A model generated the notes under the pieces. The model made no database searches and was not told where the DNA came from. It saw only the letters and a program-made list of their open reading frames with translations. The position numbers were made by a program, and so were the translations under genes. A DNA stretch of 59,749 nucleotides from DAOVRL01 sp964459805 (GTDB lineage Bacteria; Planctomycetota; Phycisphaerae; Sedimentisphaerales; Anaerobacaceae), in NCBI GenBank assembly GCA_964459805.1, contig CAYWOD010000001.1, positions 1 through 59,749 of the forward strand, given 5' to 3'. This document shows, piece by piece, positions 24,481-33,106 of this stretch (its first letter is position 1; every line of letters begins with the position of its first letter).

Positions 24481-25101
24481 CTACTGTCGGTCTTCACCTC
24501 GCGTATGCTCGTTCTGTGAGTATCTTTTTTCATAGATGCTCCTTCGTCGGAAGACCTGGCCGATGGTAGCCAGTATTATCTTCATATCGGTCGAGAAACC
24601 GGGCGTTTCAACATATTTGACATCGAGTTCAAGTTTTTCTTCACGAGTCAGCTCTCCCCTGCCCGATATCTGTGCCAGGCCGGTCAGGCCGGGCCTGACA
24701 ATCAGCCGCTTCTTTTGCCGCTCACTCCACTCTGGTATCTGTGAAAGATACAGCGGCCGGGGCCCGACTATACTCATATCTCCTCTTAATATATTAAACA
24801 ATTGCGGGAGCTCGTCAAGTGAATATTCCCGCAGGAACCTTCCGACTTTCGTCAGGCGCGGGTCCCGGCCGGACTTCGGACTGGGCCCAAAAGGCTCAAC
24901 ATCGAGTTTCATCGTGCGAAACTTGTAAAATACGAACGGACGGGCGTTTTTCCCCGCCCTTTCCTGCCTGAACACCGCCGGGCCTTTGCTGCCAAGTCTA
25001 ATGACTACGACCAATACCCCAAAAACCGGCAGCAAAACAACCATCGCCGGCGCACAAATGAGTATATCAAGGCCCCGCTTGCAAGTATTGTAAATACTCA
25101 T
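24481..25101 (-). CDS. undecaprenyl-phosphate sugar phosphotransferase (bacterial sugar transferase)
   Basis: Transfers a sugar-1-phosphate from a nucleotide sugar to undecaprenyl phosphate at the inner membrane, starting a polysaccharide repeat unit. It has 206 residues and consists only of the catalytic domain with one N-terminal hydrophobic segment (LDILICAPAMVVLLPVF). Family motifs are FRQERAGKNARPFVFYKFRTM, EYSLDELPQLFNILRGDMSIVGPRP and VRPGLTGLAQISGRGELT. The small size resembles the PglC/WbaP-core type. It is divergent from the wecA-like gene and upstream of kamA. Confidence 0.9.
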   Translation of the reverse strand: MSIYNTCKRGLDILICAPAMVVLLPVFGVLVVVIRLGSKGPAVFRQERAGKNARPFVFYKFRTMKLDVEPFGPSPKSGRDPRLTKVGRFLREYSLDELPQLFNILRGDMSIVGPRPLYLSQIPEWSERQKKRLIVRPGLTGLAQISGRGELTREEKLELDVKYVETPGFSTDMKIILATIGQVFRRRSIYEKRYSQNEHTRGEDRQ

Positions 25102-25146
25102 AAAACCTCATTGTAGCGCTAAAGAATCTGGACAAGGCGGACGGCC

Positions 25147-25163
25147 TTTGGTAAACTACCAAA
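25147..25163. promoter_or_regulatory. dyad in the divergent promoter region
   Basis: TTTGGTA and TACCAAA form a perfect seven-base inverted repeat around AAC, in the 117-base gap between the divergent sugar transferase and wecA-like genes. The size suits a dimeric repressor operator. No regulator gene is adjacent. Confidence 0.3.
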
Positions 25164-25218
25164 AGCATAGATGTTGCAGTAGTGCTCAGAGACCTCATAG
25201 CAGTAGGGGATAATAACC

Positions 25219-26373
25219 ATGCTGGACAACTTCATAGGTTCTGAAAGACCCATAACCTGGGTGCTGCAATTCTGGCCGGTGCTGGCCCTTTCGTTCGTCT
25301 CAGCTCTGGTTGCCACCTTCTTGTGCAAGAAGATTGCACTGAAGTTAGGAATCGTGGACAGGCCCGACAACCTGGTTAAGACTCATAAGGGAACGGTCGC
25401 GTATCTTGGCGGCATCGGTATACTCGTCGGCCTGACCGCCGGCATACTCACAGGCATCTATTATCTTTATGGCCGGCAGCATCTGCCTACAACATTCACA
25501 TGGCTCTTCGGAGTCCTGGCCGGTGCCGCCATTGCATCCTTTATAGGTCTCGTTGACGACATATTCGATATCAAACCCTGGCAAAAAATACTCGGACAAG
25601 TCGGTGCGGCACTAATCCTGATTGTGGTCGGCATCAGGCCCTCTCTTAGTTTCCTCCAGGCCTACCTCGGCTTGAATATCTCTGAAAATATGGAGATAAT
25701 TCTGGGAGTCCCCATCGTAATCATCTTCGTGGTCGGCGCGACAAACTCGCTCAACCTTCTGGACGGTCTGGACGGTCTGTGTGCAGGCGTCACTGTTGTT
25801 ATCACCGTTTCTATGTTGATGCTGGCGATTTACCTCGGGACCTGGGGCTCCAGCAAAGTCGGCGGAGATTCGGTGCGCGTAATCCTATGTCTGGGACTCC
25901 TGGGTGCAGTATGCGGCTTTTTGCCTTTCAATCGCCATCCGGCAAAGATATTTATGGGCGATGCCGGAAGCATGCTGCTCGGATTTGTTGTCGCTGCCCT
26001 GATGATTCTGTTCGCCGAAAAGGCCGTCAGATGGTGGATGGCATCTATAGTGGTCTTCGGGCTGCCCATTCTCGATACGGCAGTTGCCCTGGTCAGGCGA
26101 TTCATCAATAAACGACCGCTATTCGTCTCCGACCGCGGCCATATATACGACCAGATGATCGACAGGGGGATTCCACTCAAGAAGACCGTCGCTATAAGCT
26201 ATGGATTGACCGGTATGTATGCACTGGTCGGCCTGGCTTTGAGTATCAGAATAAGGGCCAGATATGCCCTGCCCGTGTATGTGGCCGTCTTTGTCGTCTC
26301 CGGTGTCGTGGTTTGGAGGAAAGGCTATTTGAAGATGGAAGGCCTTCGCGGCGCCGGCCGCAAACGGCAGTGA
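25219..26373 (+). CDS. WecA/MraY-family undecaprenyl-phosphate GlcNAc-1-phosphate transferase
   Basis: A polytopic membrane enzyme of 384 residues, about eleven helices, that moves a HexNAc-1-phosphate to undecaprenyl phosphate. Visible motifs are KTHKGTVAYLGG (54-65), the aspartate pair VDDIFDIKP (112-120), NLLDGLDGLCAG and FMGDAGSMLLGF. The sequence is WecA/TagO-like rather than MraY-like because the peptide-specific features are missing. It is the only plus-strand gene among the polysaccharide genes here except the secreted protein at 33107. It is convergent with the aminotransferase. Together with the sugar transferase it offers two alternative initiating enzymes. Confidence 0.88.
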   Translation: MLDNFIGSERPITWVLQFWPVLALSFVSALVATFLCKKIALKLGIVDRPDNLVKTHKGTVAYLGGIGILVGLTAGILTGIYYLYGRQHLPTTFTWLFGVLAGAAIASFIGLVDDIFDIKPWQKILGQVGAALILIVVGIRPSLSFLQAYLGLNISENMEIILGVPIVIIFVVGATNSLNLLDGLDGLCAGVTVVITVSMLMLAIYLGTWGSSKVGGDSVRVILCLGLLGAVCGFLPFNRHPAKIFMGDAGSMLLGFVVAALMILFAEKAVRWWMASIVVFGLPILDTAVALVRRFINKRPLFVSDRGHIYDQMIDRGIPLKKTVAISYGLTGMYALVGLALSIRIRARYALPVYVAVFVVSGVVVWRKGYLKMEGLRGAGRKRQ

Positions 26374-26451
26374 TTCGCCGACCGGACCAATCGATTCTGT
26401 CCGGCATTAATATCGCCGGTGATCGAGGAGCATGTCGAACAGCCTTCACAG

Positions 26452-27642
26452 CTATACAGCCTCGGTAAAGCCGCTTATGAACTCTACACTTCTTCGCACC
26501 GTCTTCTCACCGGCACGCGGATGCAGCGGCAGGTTCACAACCTCGCTGGCGGCCTTTTCAGCCTCCGGGCACATTCCAATTTCATAGTCGTAAACCGACA
26601 AAGGGGTCTCAATCGGGTGTAGTGGACACTCGAACCAGCTTCCCAGTTCGACGCCTGCTCTTGCAGCTTCGGCAAGCGCTTTGGCTTTCTCGGCAATTCT
26701 CACCGGGTACCTCACCATAACCGGCTCGGCCGCAGCTCTATCATAGTTTCTGCCTTGCCGGCCCTTTTCCTCAAGGAGCCTGTCGTACAGCTCGGCCATC
26801 TTTCTTCGGTGAGACATATTTGCCTCTACCTTTTTCAATTGCTTCAGACCCGATCTGGCCTGCACAGAGCTTATGCCCTTGAAGAAGTCGCCCGCCATCA
26901 CCGGTTCGTACTCAGATGTGCTCGACGAGCCGACAACGGCGCCTTTTTTCGTAAGGTATCTAAAGACACTTTGTGCAAGGGCCGTTGTCCTCGGATAGAT
27001 GAACAACCTGTACACAATCAGTTGCGCCTGGAGCATAAAGGTTTCCCTACGGGACGGCGGGCGCATGCGGTCGGTCCGCAGCGCTTCAATTGCTTCGGCG
27101 AGCTCCGGATCACTCGTTGTCGCTATCCCTCCCAGCCCGGTCGTGTAGGGCTTGTTCCATTGAAATGAGAAATACGCGGCTTTGCCGAACGTCCCGACCG
27201 TTTTGCCCTTGTACTTTGAACCGAAAGCAAGGCAGCAATCTTCAATAACGGGGATGCCGCTCTTGCCGGCGATATCCATAATCGCATCCATCCGGCAGGG
27301 ATAACCATAAGTGTGCTGGGCAATAATGACCTTGGTGTTCTTTGTAATTTTTTCTTCCAGCAGCCCAACATCTATGTTGAAAGTATCGCGCTCGATATCG
27401 ACATAAACCGGCCTGGCCCCAAGATACTTGATCGGGTTGACATCCATCACGCACGTATATCCGGGCAGTATGACTTCATCACCCGGTCCGAGGCCCATCG
27501 CCTTGAATATTGCGTACAGCGCCACTCTGCCTTTCCAGAAAGAGAAGGCGTATTCGGCCCCAAAGCACCGGGCAAAAGCCGATTCGTATTCACCTATGGA
27601 TGTCGTGTGACTCATCTGTCTTTGCAAAAGTTTTGTTTGCAC
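26452..27642 (-). CDS. DegT/DnrJ/EryC1-family PLP aminotransferase
   Basis: A PLP-dependent sugar-aminotransferase-type protein of 396 residues. FSFQWNKPYTTGLGGI holds the PLP lysine (Lys164), VIEDCCLAFGSKYKGK supplies the PLP-ring aspartate region, and LPGYTCVMDVNPI is the usual N-terminal motif. It probably aminates a keto-sugar nucleotide for the exopolysaccharide, although the product cannot be named. The GTG at 27642 directly follows the stop of the upstream glycosyltransferase. An ATG nine codons later is equally possible. Confidence 0.85.
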   Translation of the reverse strand: MQTKLLQRQMSHTTSIGEYESAFARCFGAEYAFSFWKGRVALYAIFKAMGLGPGDEVILPGYTCVMDVNPIKYLGARPVYVDIERDTFNIDVGLLEEKITKNTKVIIAQHTYGYPCRMDAIMDIAGKSGIPVIEDCCLAFGSKYKGKTVGTFGKAAYFSFQWNKPYTTGLGGIATTSDPELAEAIEALRTDRMRPPSRRETFMLQAQLIVYRLFIYPRTTALAQSVFRYLTKKGAVVGSSSTSEYEPVMAGDFFKGISSVQARSGLKQLKKVEANMSHRRKMAELYDRLLEEKGRQGRNYDRAAAEPVMVRYPVRIAEKAKALAEAARAGVELGSWFECPLHPIETPLSVYDYEIGMCPEAEKAASEVVNLPLHPRAGEKTVRRSVEFISGFTEAV

Positions 27643-28890
27643 CTACCATCGAATTTCCGGCAATTCCTTGCCCTCGTGAACAGCAGTTAATATCTCCTCT
27701 GTTCGCTTGGCGATAACGTCCCTGTCGAAGCGCTTCGCCAAACTTATACAATTATTCCTGATCCGCTGCAAGGCGGAGCGATCGTCGGCAAGATTGACAA
27801 TCGCGTTGGCCAACTCTTGCGGATCGCCCGGCTCATAACACTGCCCCGCTTCAAATTCTCTCGCCAGCACCTCGCCCTCACAACCCTTGGCCACGATTGG
27901 GGGCGTGCCCGAAGCCAGCGCCTCATACACTTTCGACGGCATAGTGCCGGGAAAACGCGCCGACAGGGGCACCAAGCTCGCATCCAACGAAGCCAGGACT
28001 TCCGGCATTTTGCTCTTGTCCCGCCGCTCGAGGAAGCTCAGGTTTGTAAGCTCCAGCTCCTTCGATTTTTCCACAAGCTCATCCTTCGTAGGCCCGTCTC
28101 CTATCATAACGAACTTTATATCCGAACGGTTTTTGAGCTTTGCTGCTGTGCCGAGCACGACCTCGAGGCCTTGGGCCAACCCGTGCAGCCCACAGTAGCC
28201 CACAAGGAAATCATCCGGCCCGGCTCCAAGCTCCGAGCGGACTTCCTGACTGCGGAACTCGGAAGAGAACATTGTTGTGTCCACTCCGTTGGAAATCACC
28301 GTAACATTCTTAAGGTGCGGAAAACGTTCGCGAATCTGGTCCCGCGCTCCCGGGTTTGTTAAAGCAACCGCGTATGAATGTTTGTATGCGAATTTCTCCA
28401 GCCGGAGCATAGCTCTTACCGACAGGCTCTTCCGGGGTGCATGGCCCATGCGAATGATAATGTCCGGCCAAATATCCGAAACCATCATTACAGGCTTGCT
28501 TCGCGCAATTTTGCTCACGAACAGCGCAAAGGGAACGAGAAACAGAGGCGGACTCTCGATCAAGGCAACGTTCTGCCGGCCAAGACCCCAGGCTCCGAAC
28601 AGTACGCAGGACAAGCCAAACGACAGATAGCTCAACAAGCGGGGCAGCGTCTTGCTCGACTTGGACGGATACAAACACATCCGCACGACCTTTATCCCAT
28701 CCATATCCTCGGTCATTCTTGCCCGGCCTCGATAGCCCTTGAATATCTTGCCTGTTGGATAATTGGGCATGGCGGTGAGAACGGTAATGTTGTGCCCCAT
28801 ACCTCGCAGCCGTTTTGCCAGCTCATACAAACGCGCCTGTGGAGCACCCATCTCCGGCGGAAAATACTGTGTAATCAGCAATATTCTCAT
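27643..28890 (-). CDS. GT4 glycosyltransferase (WbuB-like)
   Basis: A cytoplasmic-face GT-B glycosyltransferase of 415 residues. It opens with LLITQYFPPEMGAPQARLYE, typical of WbuB-type family 4 enzymes, followed by a two-domain fold with one or two hydrophobic patches (LLSYLSFGLSCVLF). The C-terminal nucleotide-sugar region shows GDGPTKDELVEKSKELELTN and SKVYEALASGTPPIV, the latter carrying the conserved Glu. The acceptor and donor are not predictable. It belongs to the minus-strand polysaccharide operon. Confidence 0.88.
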   Translation of the reverse strand: MRILLITQYFPPEMGAPQARLYELAKRLRGMGHNITVLTAMPNYPTGKIFKGYRGRARMTEDMDGIKVVRMCLYPSKSSKTLPRLLSYLSFGLSCVLFGAWGLGRQNVALIESPPLFLVPFALFVSKIARSKPVMMVSDIWPDIIIRMGHAPRKSLSVRAMLRLEKFAYKHSYAVALTNPGARDQIRERFPHLKNVTVISNGVDTTMFSSEFRSQEVRSELGAGPDDFLVGYCGLHGLAQGLEVVLGTAAKLKNRSDIKFVMIGDGPTKDELVEKSKELELTNLSFLERRDKSKMPEVLASLDASLVPLSARFPGTMPSKVYEALASGTPPIVAKGCEGEVLAREFEAGQCYEPGDPQELANAIVNLADDRSALQRIRNNCISLAKRFDRDVIAKRTEEILTAVHEGKELPEIRW

Positions 28891-28951
28891 GCCCGTCCTT
28901 CAAACTTACCACTATCGGGGGGTGACTTGCGAGATGCCGGACAAAGGCGTC

Positions 28952-30043
28952 TCAAATCTTATCCAGGATTATTTCCACAATTCTCTCGGCTGCGCGGCCG
29001 TCCCAGAGAGGCGGAATCCCGCATTCGCTGCTTCGAGCGCTCATCGTCTTTTCGAATGCGGCAACGATTGCCTCCGTACTCACGCCCACAATTTCATTCG
29101 AGCCGATCTCAACGGTAATGGGCCTTTCGGTATTTTCCCGCAGCGTCAGGCAGGGGACCTTGAGAATAGTCGTCTCCTCCTGTATCCCCCCGGAATCCGT
29201 CAGTACAAGATGCGCCGAAGACATCAGCTTCAGGAAATCCAGGTAGCCGAGCGGATCTGTCAGAACGAGGCCTTTCATTGCTCCAAGTATGTCGTCTGAG
29301 AACATTGTAAGCAGATTCTTGCGGGTCCGCGGATGAATCGGAAAGATTACCGGCATGCGCTTTTGTATCAGATCAACGGCATCCAGGATACCGCGAAGGA
29401 CCTTCGGGTCATCGACGTTCGACGGACGGTGAAGCGTCAAAAGTGCATAGTTCTGAGGCGTTAAACTCAGCTCTTGTAGTATTCGTGATCTCTCGGCCTT
29501 GGCCCGGTTCTTCAGCAGCACGTCAATCATCACATTGCCCACTAAGAATATCTTCTCGGCGCAGATGCCTTCGCGCAGCAGGTTATCCACGCCGCTTTGT
29601 TCGGTGCAGAACAGCAAATCACTGATGCAATCGGTCAGCATACGATTGATTTCCTCGGGCATGCTGCGGTCGAAACTGCGCAAGCCGGCCTCTACGTGCA
29701 CCAGCTTGGCTCCAAGCTTAACGGCCACGAGGCCGCAGGCAATTGTACTGTTGACGTCACCGACCACCAGCACCACATCGGGCTTGTGTTCCAATACCAC
29801 CGGCTCGAATCTCTTGATAATCTCGCCGGTCTGCGCCGCGTGGGAAGCCGAGCCCACCTCCAGATTGATATCCGGTTCGGGGATTCCAAGCTGATGAAAG
29901 AACCATTCGCTCATGCGCTCGTCGTAGTGCTGACCGGTATGAACAAGTACAGCCTCGATGTCGTCGCGACTCTTGTATGCGTTGAACAGGGCCGCTATTT
30001 TCATAAAGTTTGGACGTGCACCGACAACGTTGACAATCTTCAT
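28952..30043 (-). CDS. wecB: UDP-N-acetylglucosamine 2-epimerase (non-hydrolysing)
   Basis: Interconverts UDP-GlcNAc and UDP-ManNAc in the cytoplasm. It has 363 residues, a normal length. Motifs include GARPNFMK at the start, VHTGQHYDERM, VVGDVNSTIACGLVA, HVEAGLRSFD, LLTLHRPSNVDD, HPRTRKN and LTDSGGIQEE near the C-terminus, all hallmarks of the family. The product could supply ManNAc or ManNAcA for the polysaccharide made by the neighbouring genes. It lies four bases downstream of the next GT4 gene. Confidence 0.93.
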   Translation of the reverse strand: MKIVNVVGARPNFMKIAALFNAYKSRDDIEAVLVHTGQHYDERMSEWFFHQLGIPEPDINLEVGSASHAAQTGEIIKRFEPVVLEHKPDVVLVVGDVNSTIACGLVAVKLGAKLVHVEAGLRSFDRSMPEEINRMLTDCISDLLFCTEQSGVDNLLREGICAEKIFLVGNVMIDVLLKNRAKAERSRILQELSLTPQNYALLTLHRPSNVDDPKVLRGILDAVDLIQKRMPVIFPIHPRTRKNLLTMFSDDILGAMKGLVLTDPLGYLDFLKLMSSAHLVLTDSGGIQEETTILKVPCLTLRENTERPITVEIGSNEIVGVSTEAIVAAFEKTMSARSSECGIPPLWDGRAAERIVEIILDKI

Positions 30044-30047
30044 AGCC

Positions 30048-31295
30048 TTATGAGTCTCCTATTGCTTCGGCCAGGACCTTCTCAAGCCGCTCGGCCAACT
30101 TGGCCCGGTCAAACTCACGCTCGGCCAGCGAGCGGGCATTCTTACCCATCTGCTCACACAGCTTGCGATTGGCCCGGAGTTCCTGCACCGCCTCGGCCAG
30201 CGCCTCCGGGCGGTTCGGGTCCACCGACCGGCCGCAATTGTTGTTCTCGATAGTCTCTCCCAGCCACCCCGGCACATTGATCAGCACCGGCTTGCCTGCC
30301 GCCAGCGCATCGAACATCTTGTTGGGAGACCACGTATGCTCTTTTGCCGCCCGGTAGATAGTCATGCAAAGATCGCACCCGGCAACAATTCGTGCCACTT
30401 CGGCCTTGTCAGGAACCAGGCTGCTGAAAACCACGTTTGTCAATGCGTAATCCCGTGCCATTTGTTGCAGTTCTGCTCGTTTGCCGCCGTCACCGTGCAG
30501 AACAAATACGATATCCTCTCTGCCTCGCCCGGCCAGGATTTTCGCTGCTTCGATCACGTACTCAAGCCCATTGGCCAGCCCCATCGCCCCGAAGTAAATC
30601 GCTGCAAACCTGTCGGCCAGTCCCAGCCGTTCTCTCGATGCCGACCCATCGAGGTCCGGCCGGAAAAGGTCCAGATCAGCGGCGTTCGGTATTACCGTCA
30701 CGCGCTCGGCCGGCACGCCCGTACGCACTATGCCGTTCTTCATGCCCGGCGATAGTGCCACGATATGCCTTGCCCGGGCATAAATCTTGCTCTCCATTCG
30801 CCGCAGCCACCATATTATAGCGGGATTCTTCAGCGCCCCGAGATTAATCAGCGCATCCGGCCAAAGGTCGCGAACTTCGAACACAAATGGAACGTTGAAA
30901 TGCCTGCCCAGTGCTGCGCCGGCCAATCCAATGGTCAACGGCGTGTGCGTGGCGAAAACGACGTCCGGCCTCTGCAATTTCTTGCCCACACGGGCCGCCA
31001 GGTGCGCAAACTGATAGAACTTCAGCATGCGCTGCCAGCCGCTCATACCCGTGCCGACTTGCGGGTCGTTGTACGCCGCGGAGATTGGAACCACGGCAAT
31101 TCCCTCGACCTCCAGCTCGGCATATTTCCTTCCGCTCGGCACCGCAAACTCCTGGTTGGCCAGGCCCGAAGTTATCATCGTGACACGGTGTCCTTTACCC
31201 ACAAAGTACCGGGCAAACTCGTACGACCGCGTCCCCGTCATACCTTTTCGCGTCGCGAAGTATTGGTGCAGATAGAGAATGTGCATATTTGTCAT
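30048..31295 (-). CDS. GT4 glycosyltransferase
   Basis: A GT-B glycosyltransferase of 415 residues. It starts with HILYLHQYFATRKGMTGTRSYEFARYF, as in WbuB/colanic-type transferases. Donor-side motifs are FGAMGLANGLEYVIEAA, VLHGDGGKRAEL and SPNKMFDALAAGKPVLINVPG. It has the same length as the gene at 27643 but the sequences differ throughout, so it is a paralogue rather than a recent duplicate. Substrate not predictable. One base separates it from the dehydrogenase stop upstream. Confidence 0.88.
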   Translation of the reverse strand: MTNMHILYLHQYFATRKGMTGTRSYEFARYFVGKGHRVTMITSGLANQEFAVPSGRKYAELEVEGIAVVPISAAYNDPQVGTGMSGWQRMLKFYQFAHLAARVGKKLQRPDVVFATHTPLTIGLAGAALGRHFNVPFVFEVRDLWPDALINLGALKNPAIIWWLRRMESKIYARARHIVALSPGMKNGIVRTGVPAERVTVIPNAADLDLFRPDLDGSASRERLGLADRFAAIYFGAMGLANGLEYVIEAAKILAGRGREDIVFVLHGDGGKRAELQQMARDYALTNVVFSSLVPDKAEVARIVAGCDLCMTIYRAAKEHTWSPNKMFDALAAGKPVLINVPGWLGETIENNNCGRSVDPNRPEALAEAVQELRANRKLCEQMGKNARSLAEREFDRAKLAERLEKVLAEAIGDS

Positions 31296-31296
31296 T

Positions 31297-32607
31297 TCAC
31301 CAATAGATGCCTTCGTAGCCGTCCGTACTACTATCGACGCCCTTGATATCAGCTAAGTCCAGCACGCGGATACCTGCCTTGAGCCAGCTACGAACGCAAT
31401 CGGCATCTACTACGGGATGGTTTAGGATAATAAGGTCCGCCGCCGATAATTCCTCTACCGAGCCGACAAGCAATTGCTCCAGGTGCCGCAGCGCCTTTTG
31501 GACCTGCTCTTTGTTACTTCCTATCAATCTGGCCGGCTGAACAACCGGGTCGTAAATCCTCAGTTTTATCCCCTCGCCAATCAGCGCCTTTGCCACCTTC
31601 ACGTAGGGGCTTTCACGCATATCGTCCGTGTTCGGCTTAAAGGCCAGGCCAACCATCCCGACCGTTGCGGGCTGATATTTGAGAACTCGCTCGACCAGCT
31701 CGGCGATCTGGTTCTCATTGCTTGCCAGCACGCTCGGCAGCATCGCAAGCCGCAGCGATTTGAGCGAGGCAAATCGCATAATCGCCCGAAGGTCTTTGCC
31801 GAGGCATGAGCCGCCGAAGGCAAAACCAGGCCGCAAATAACGCTCGCTTATATTGAGTTTGGTGTCGGCACAAAAAACATCCGCCACCTTACGGGCATCC
31901 ACCCCCGCGGACTTGGCAACTGCCGCAACTTCGTTCGCAAAGGTAATCTTCAATGCGTGAAACAGGTTATCACAGTACTTGACCATTTCCGCCTCGGCCG
32001 GCCCTAAGCGAAAACGCGGTGCATCATACTTCTCGTATGCGCTCAAGAGCAAATCTCCGGCGCCGGCGCGAGGCTCACCGACGACAATCTTGGGCGGCTT
32101 GTCGAAATCCTGCAACGCGGAGCCTTCCCGCAGGAATTCCGGATGGAACACGACGTGGATATCCTTTCCCACCACTAAGCCGGATTGTTCTTCCAAAAGA
32201 GGGATAACGAGGTTCTCTGTGGTCCCCGGCAGAGTCGTGCTTCGAAGCACAATAAGCGGACGGGTCTCGCAGCCGCGAAGTGCCTTTCCAATCTGCTCGA
32301 CAACGGTCTGGACCGACGAAAGGTCGATTCCACCATCCGGCTCGGATGGAGTCCCCACGCATATCCAGACCATGTCGCTGTCTTTGACGCCCTCGCAAGC
32401 ATCGCTCGTAGCTCTTAGACGACCGGCCTTGTGACCTTCCGCAAGCAGCTCGGCCACGCCGGTCTCCCGGATAGGAGACCGCCCCTGTGCCAGGTCCTCA
32501 ATTTTTGCAACAGCCGGGTCCACTCCGACAACCTCGTGCCCGTCGCGAAGCAGACACGCACCGCTGACAACTCCCACGTAACCGGTTCCAAATATGCTTA
32601 TTCTCAT
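31297..32607 (-). CDS. UDP-glucose/GDP-mannose 6-dehydrogenase (AlgD-like)
   Basis: Oxidises the C6 hydroxyl of a nucleotide sugar to a carboxylate with two NAD+. It has 436 residues. The NAD fold begins IFGTGYVGVVSGA, the oxyanion Lys lies in FHALKITFANE (216-226), and the catalytic Cys268 lies in GFAFGGSCLGKDLRAI. FKPNTDDMRESP and the C-terminal domain are complete. By eye it resembles GDP-mannose 6-dehydrogenase (AlgD) more than UDP-ManNAc dehydrogenase, although UDP-ManNAc would be available from wecB next door. It heads the wecB-containing operon. Confidence 0.9.
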   Translation of the reverse strand: MRISIFGTGYVGVVSGACLLRDGHEVVGVDPAVAKIEDLAQGRSPIRETGVAELLAEGHKAGRLRATSDACEGVKDSDMVWICVGTPSEPDGGIDLSSVQTVVEQIGKALRGCETRPLIVLRSTTLPGTTENLVIPLLEEQSGLVVGKDIHVVFHPEFLREGSALQDFDKPPKIVVGEPRAGAGDLLLSAYEKYDAPRFRLGPAEAEMVKYCDNLFHALKITFANEVAAVAKSAGVDARKVADVFCADTKLNISERYLRPGFAFGGSCLGKDLRAIMRFASLKSLRLAMLPSVLASNENQIAELVERVLKYQPATVGMVGLAFKPNTDDMRESPYVKVAKALIGEGIKLRIYDPVVQPARLIGSNKEQVQKALRHLEQLLVGSVEELSAADLIILNHPVVDADCVRSWLKAGIRVLDLADIKGVDSSTDGYEGIYW

Positions 32608-32617
32608 TTATTCATCC

Positions 32618-32749
32618 TTAACCCGGCACAGCCCTATACAAAGTAATGCTGCCGCAGTCTTCGATATCGACGATGCCGTTCATGTCAATGTCGGCATGTC
32701 CACACCAATCGGGAGACTCGCACCCACCAATGCTCGTGGCGCCCCACGG
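32618..32749 (-). pseudogene. dockerin-like C-terminal remnant
   Basis: The minus strand encodes CESPDWCGHADIDMNGIVDIED followed by a short tail and a stop. This is the usual form of the EF-hand-like module ending planctomycete secreted proteins. No signal peptide or body precedes it, so it looks like the leftover 3' end of a lost gene. The rest of the 32608-33106 interval shows no other gene. Confidence 0.4.
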
Positions 32750-33106
32750 GTCATACTGTGCGCGGCCTTTTCTTTCGGTGCACAACACTGCAAAAAAACG
32801 TGAGGACAGCAGATAGAATAAACGCACTGTTCATTCCCGATCTCCTTTTTCGGCCTAACAACACGCCTCCACATAGCCGGAAAACGCGAGATCGAGGTTT
32901 CCACCCCCACCGCAGACCACCACCGACTCGGATAGACTTGACATTTTGCTTTGAATAAGATATAATGTTTTGTAGTGTTTGTTGACAATATAATCAGGTT
33001 CTTTCGTTCACGGGCCAGTTATCTGCGCCGAAAGCATCCGTCTTTGGATCGGCACAGAGCCATAATTTGGTCTCTTCGCGGCCTTTCTGATACGCAATAT
33101 AAGCGT

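Noticed and set aside
27643..31295. Two glycosyltransferases of identical length as a gene duplication
   Set aside because: The sequences differ across their length, so equal length is coincidence within a common family.
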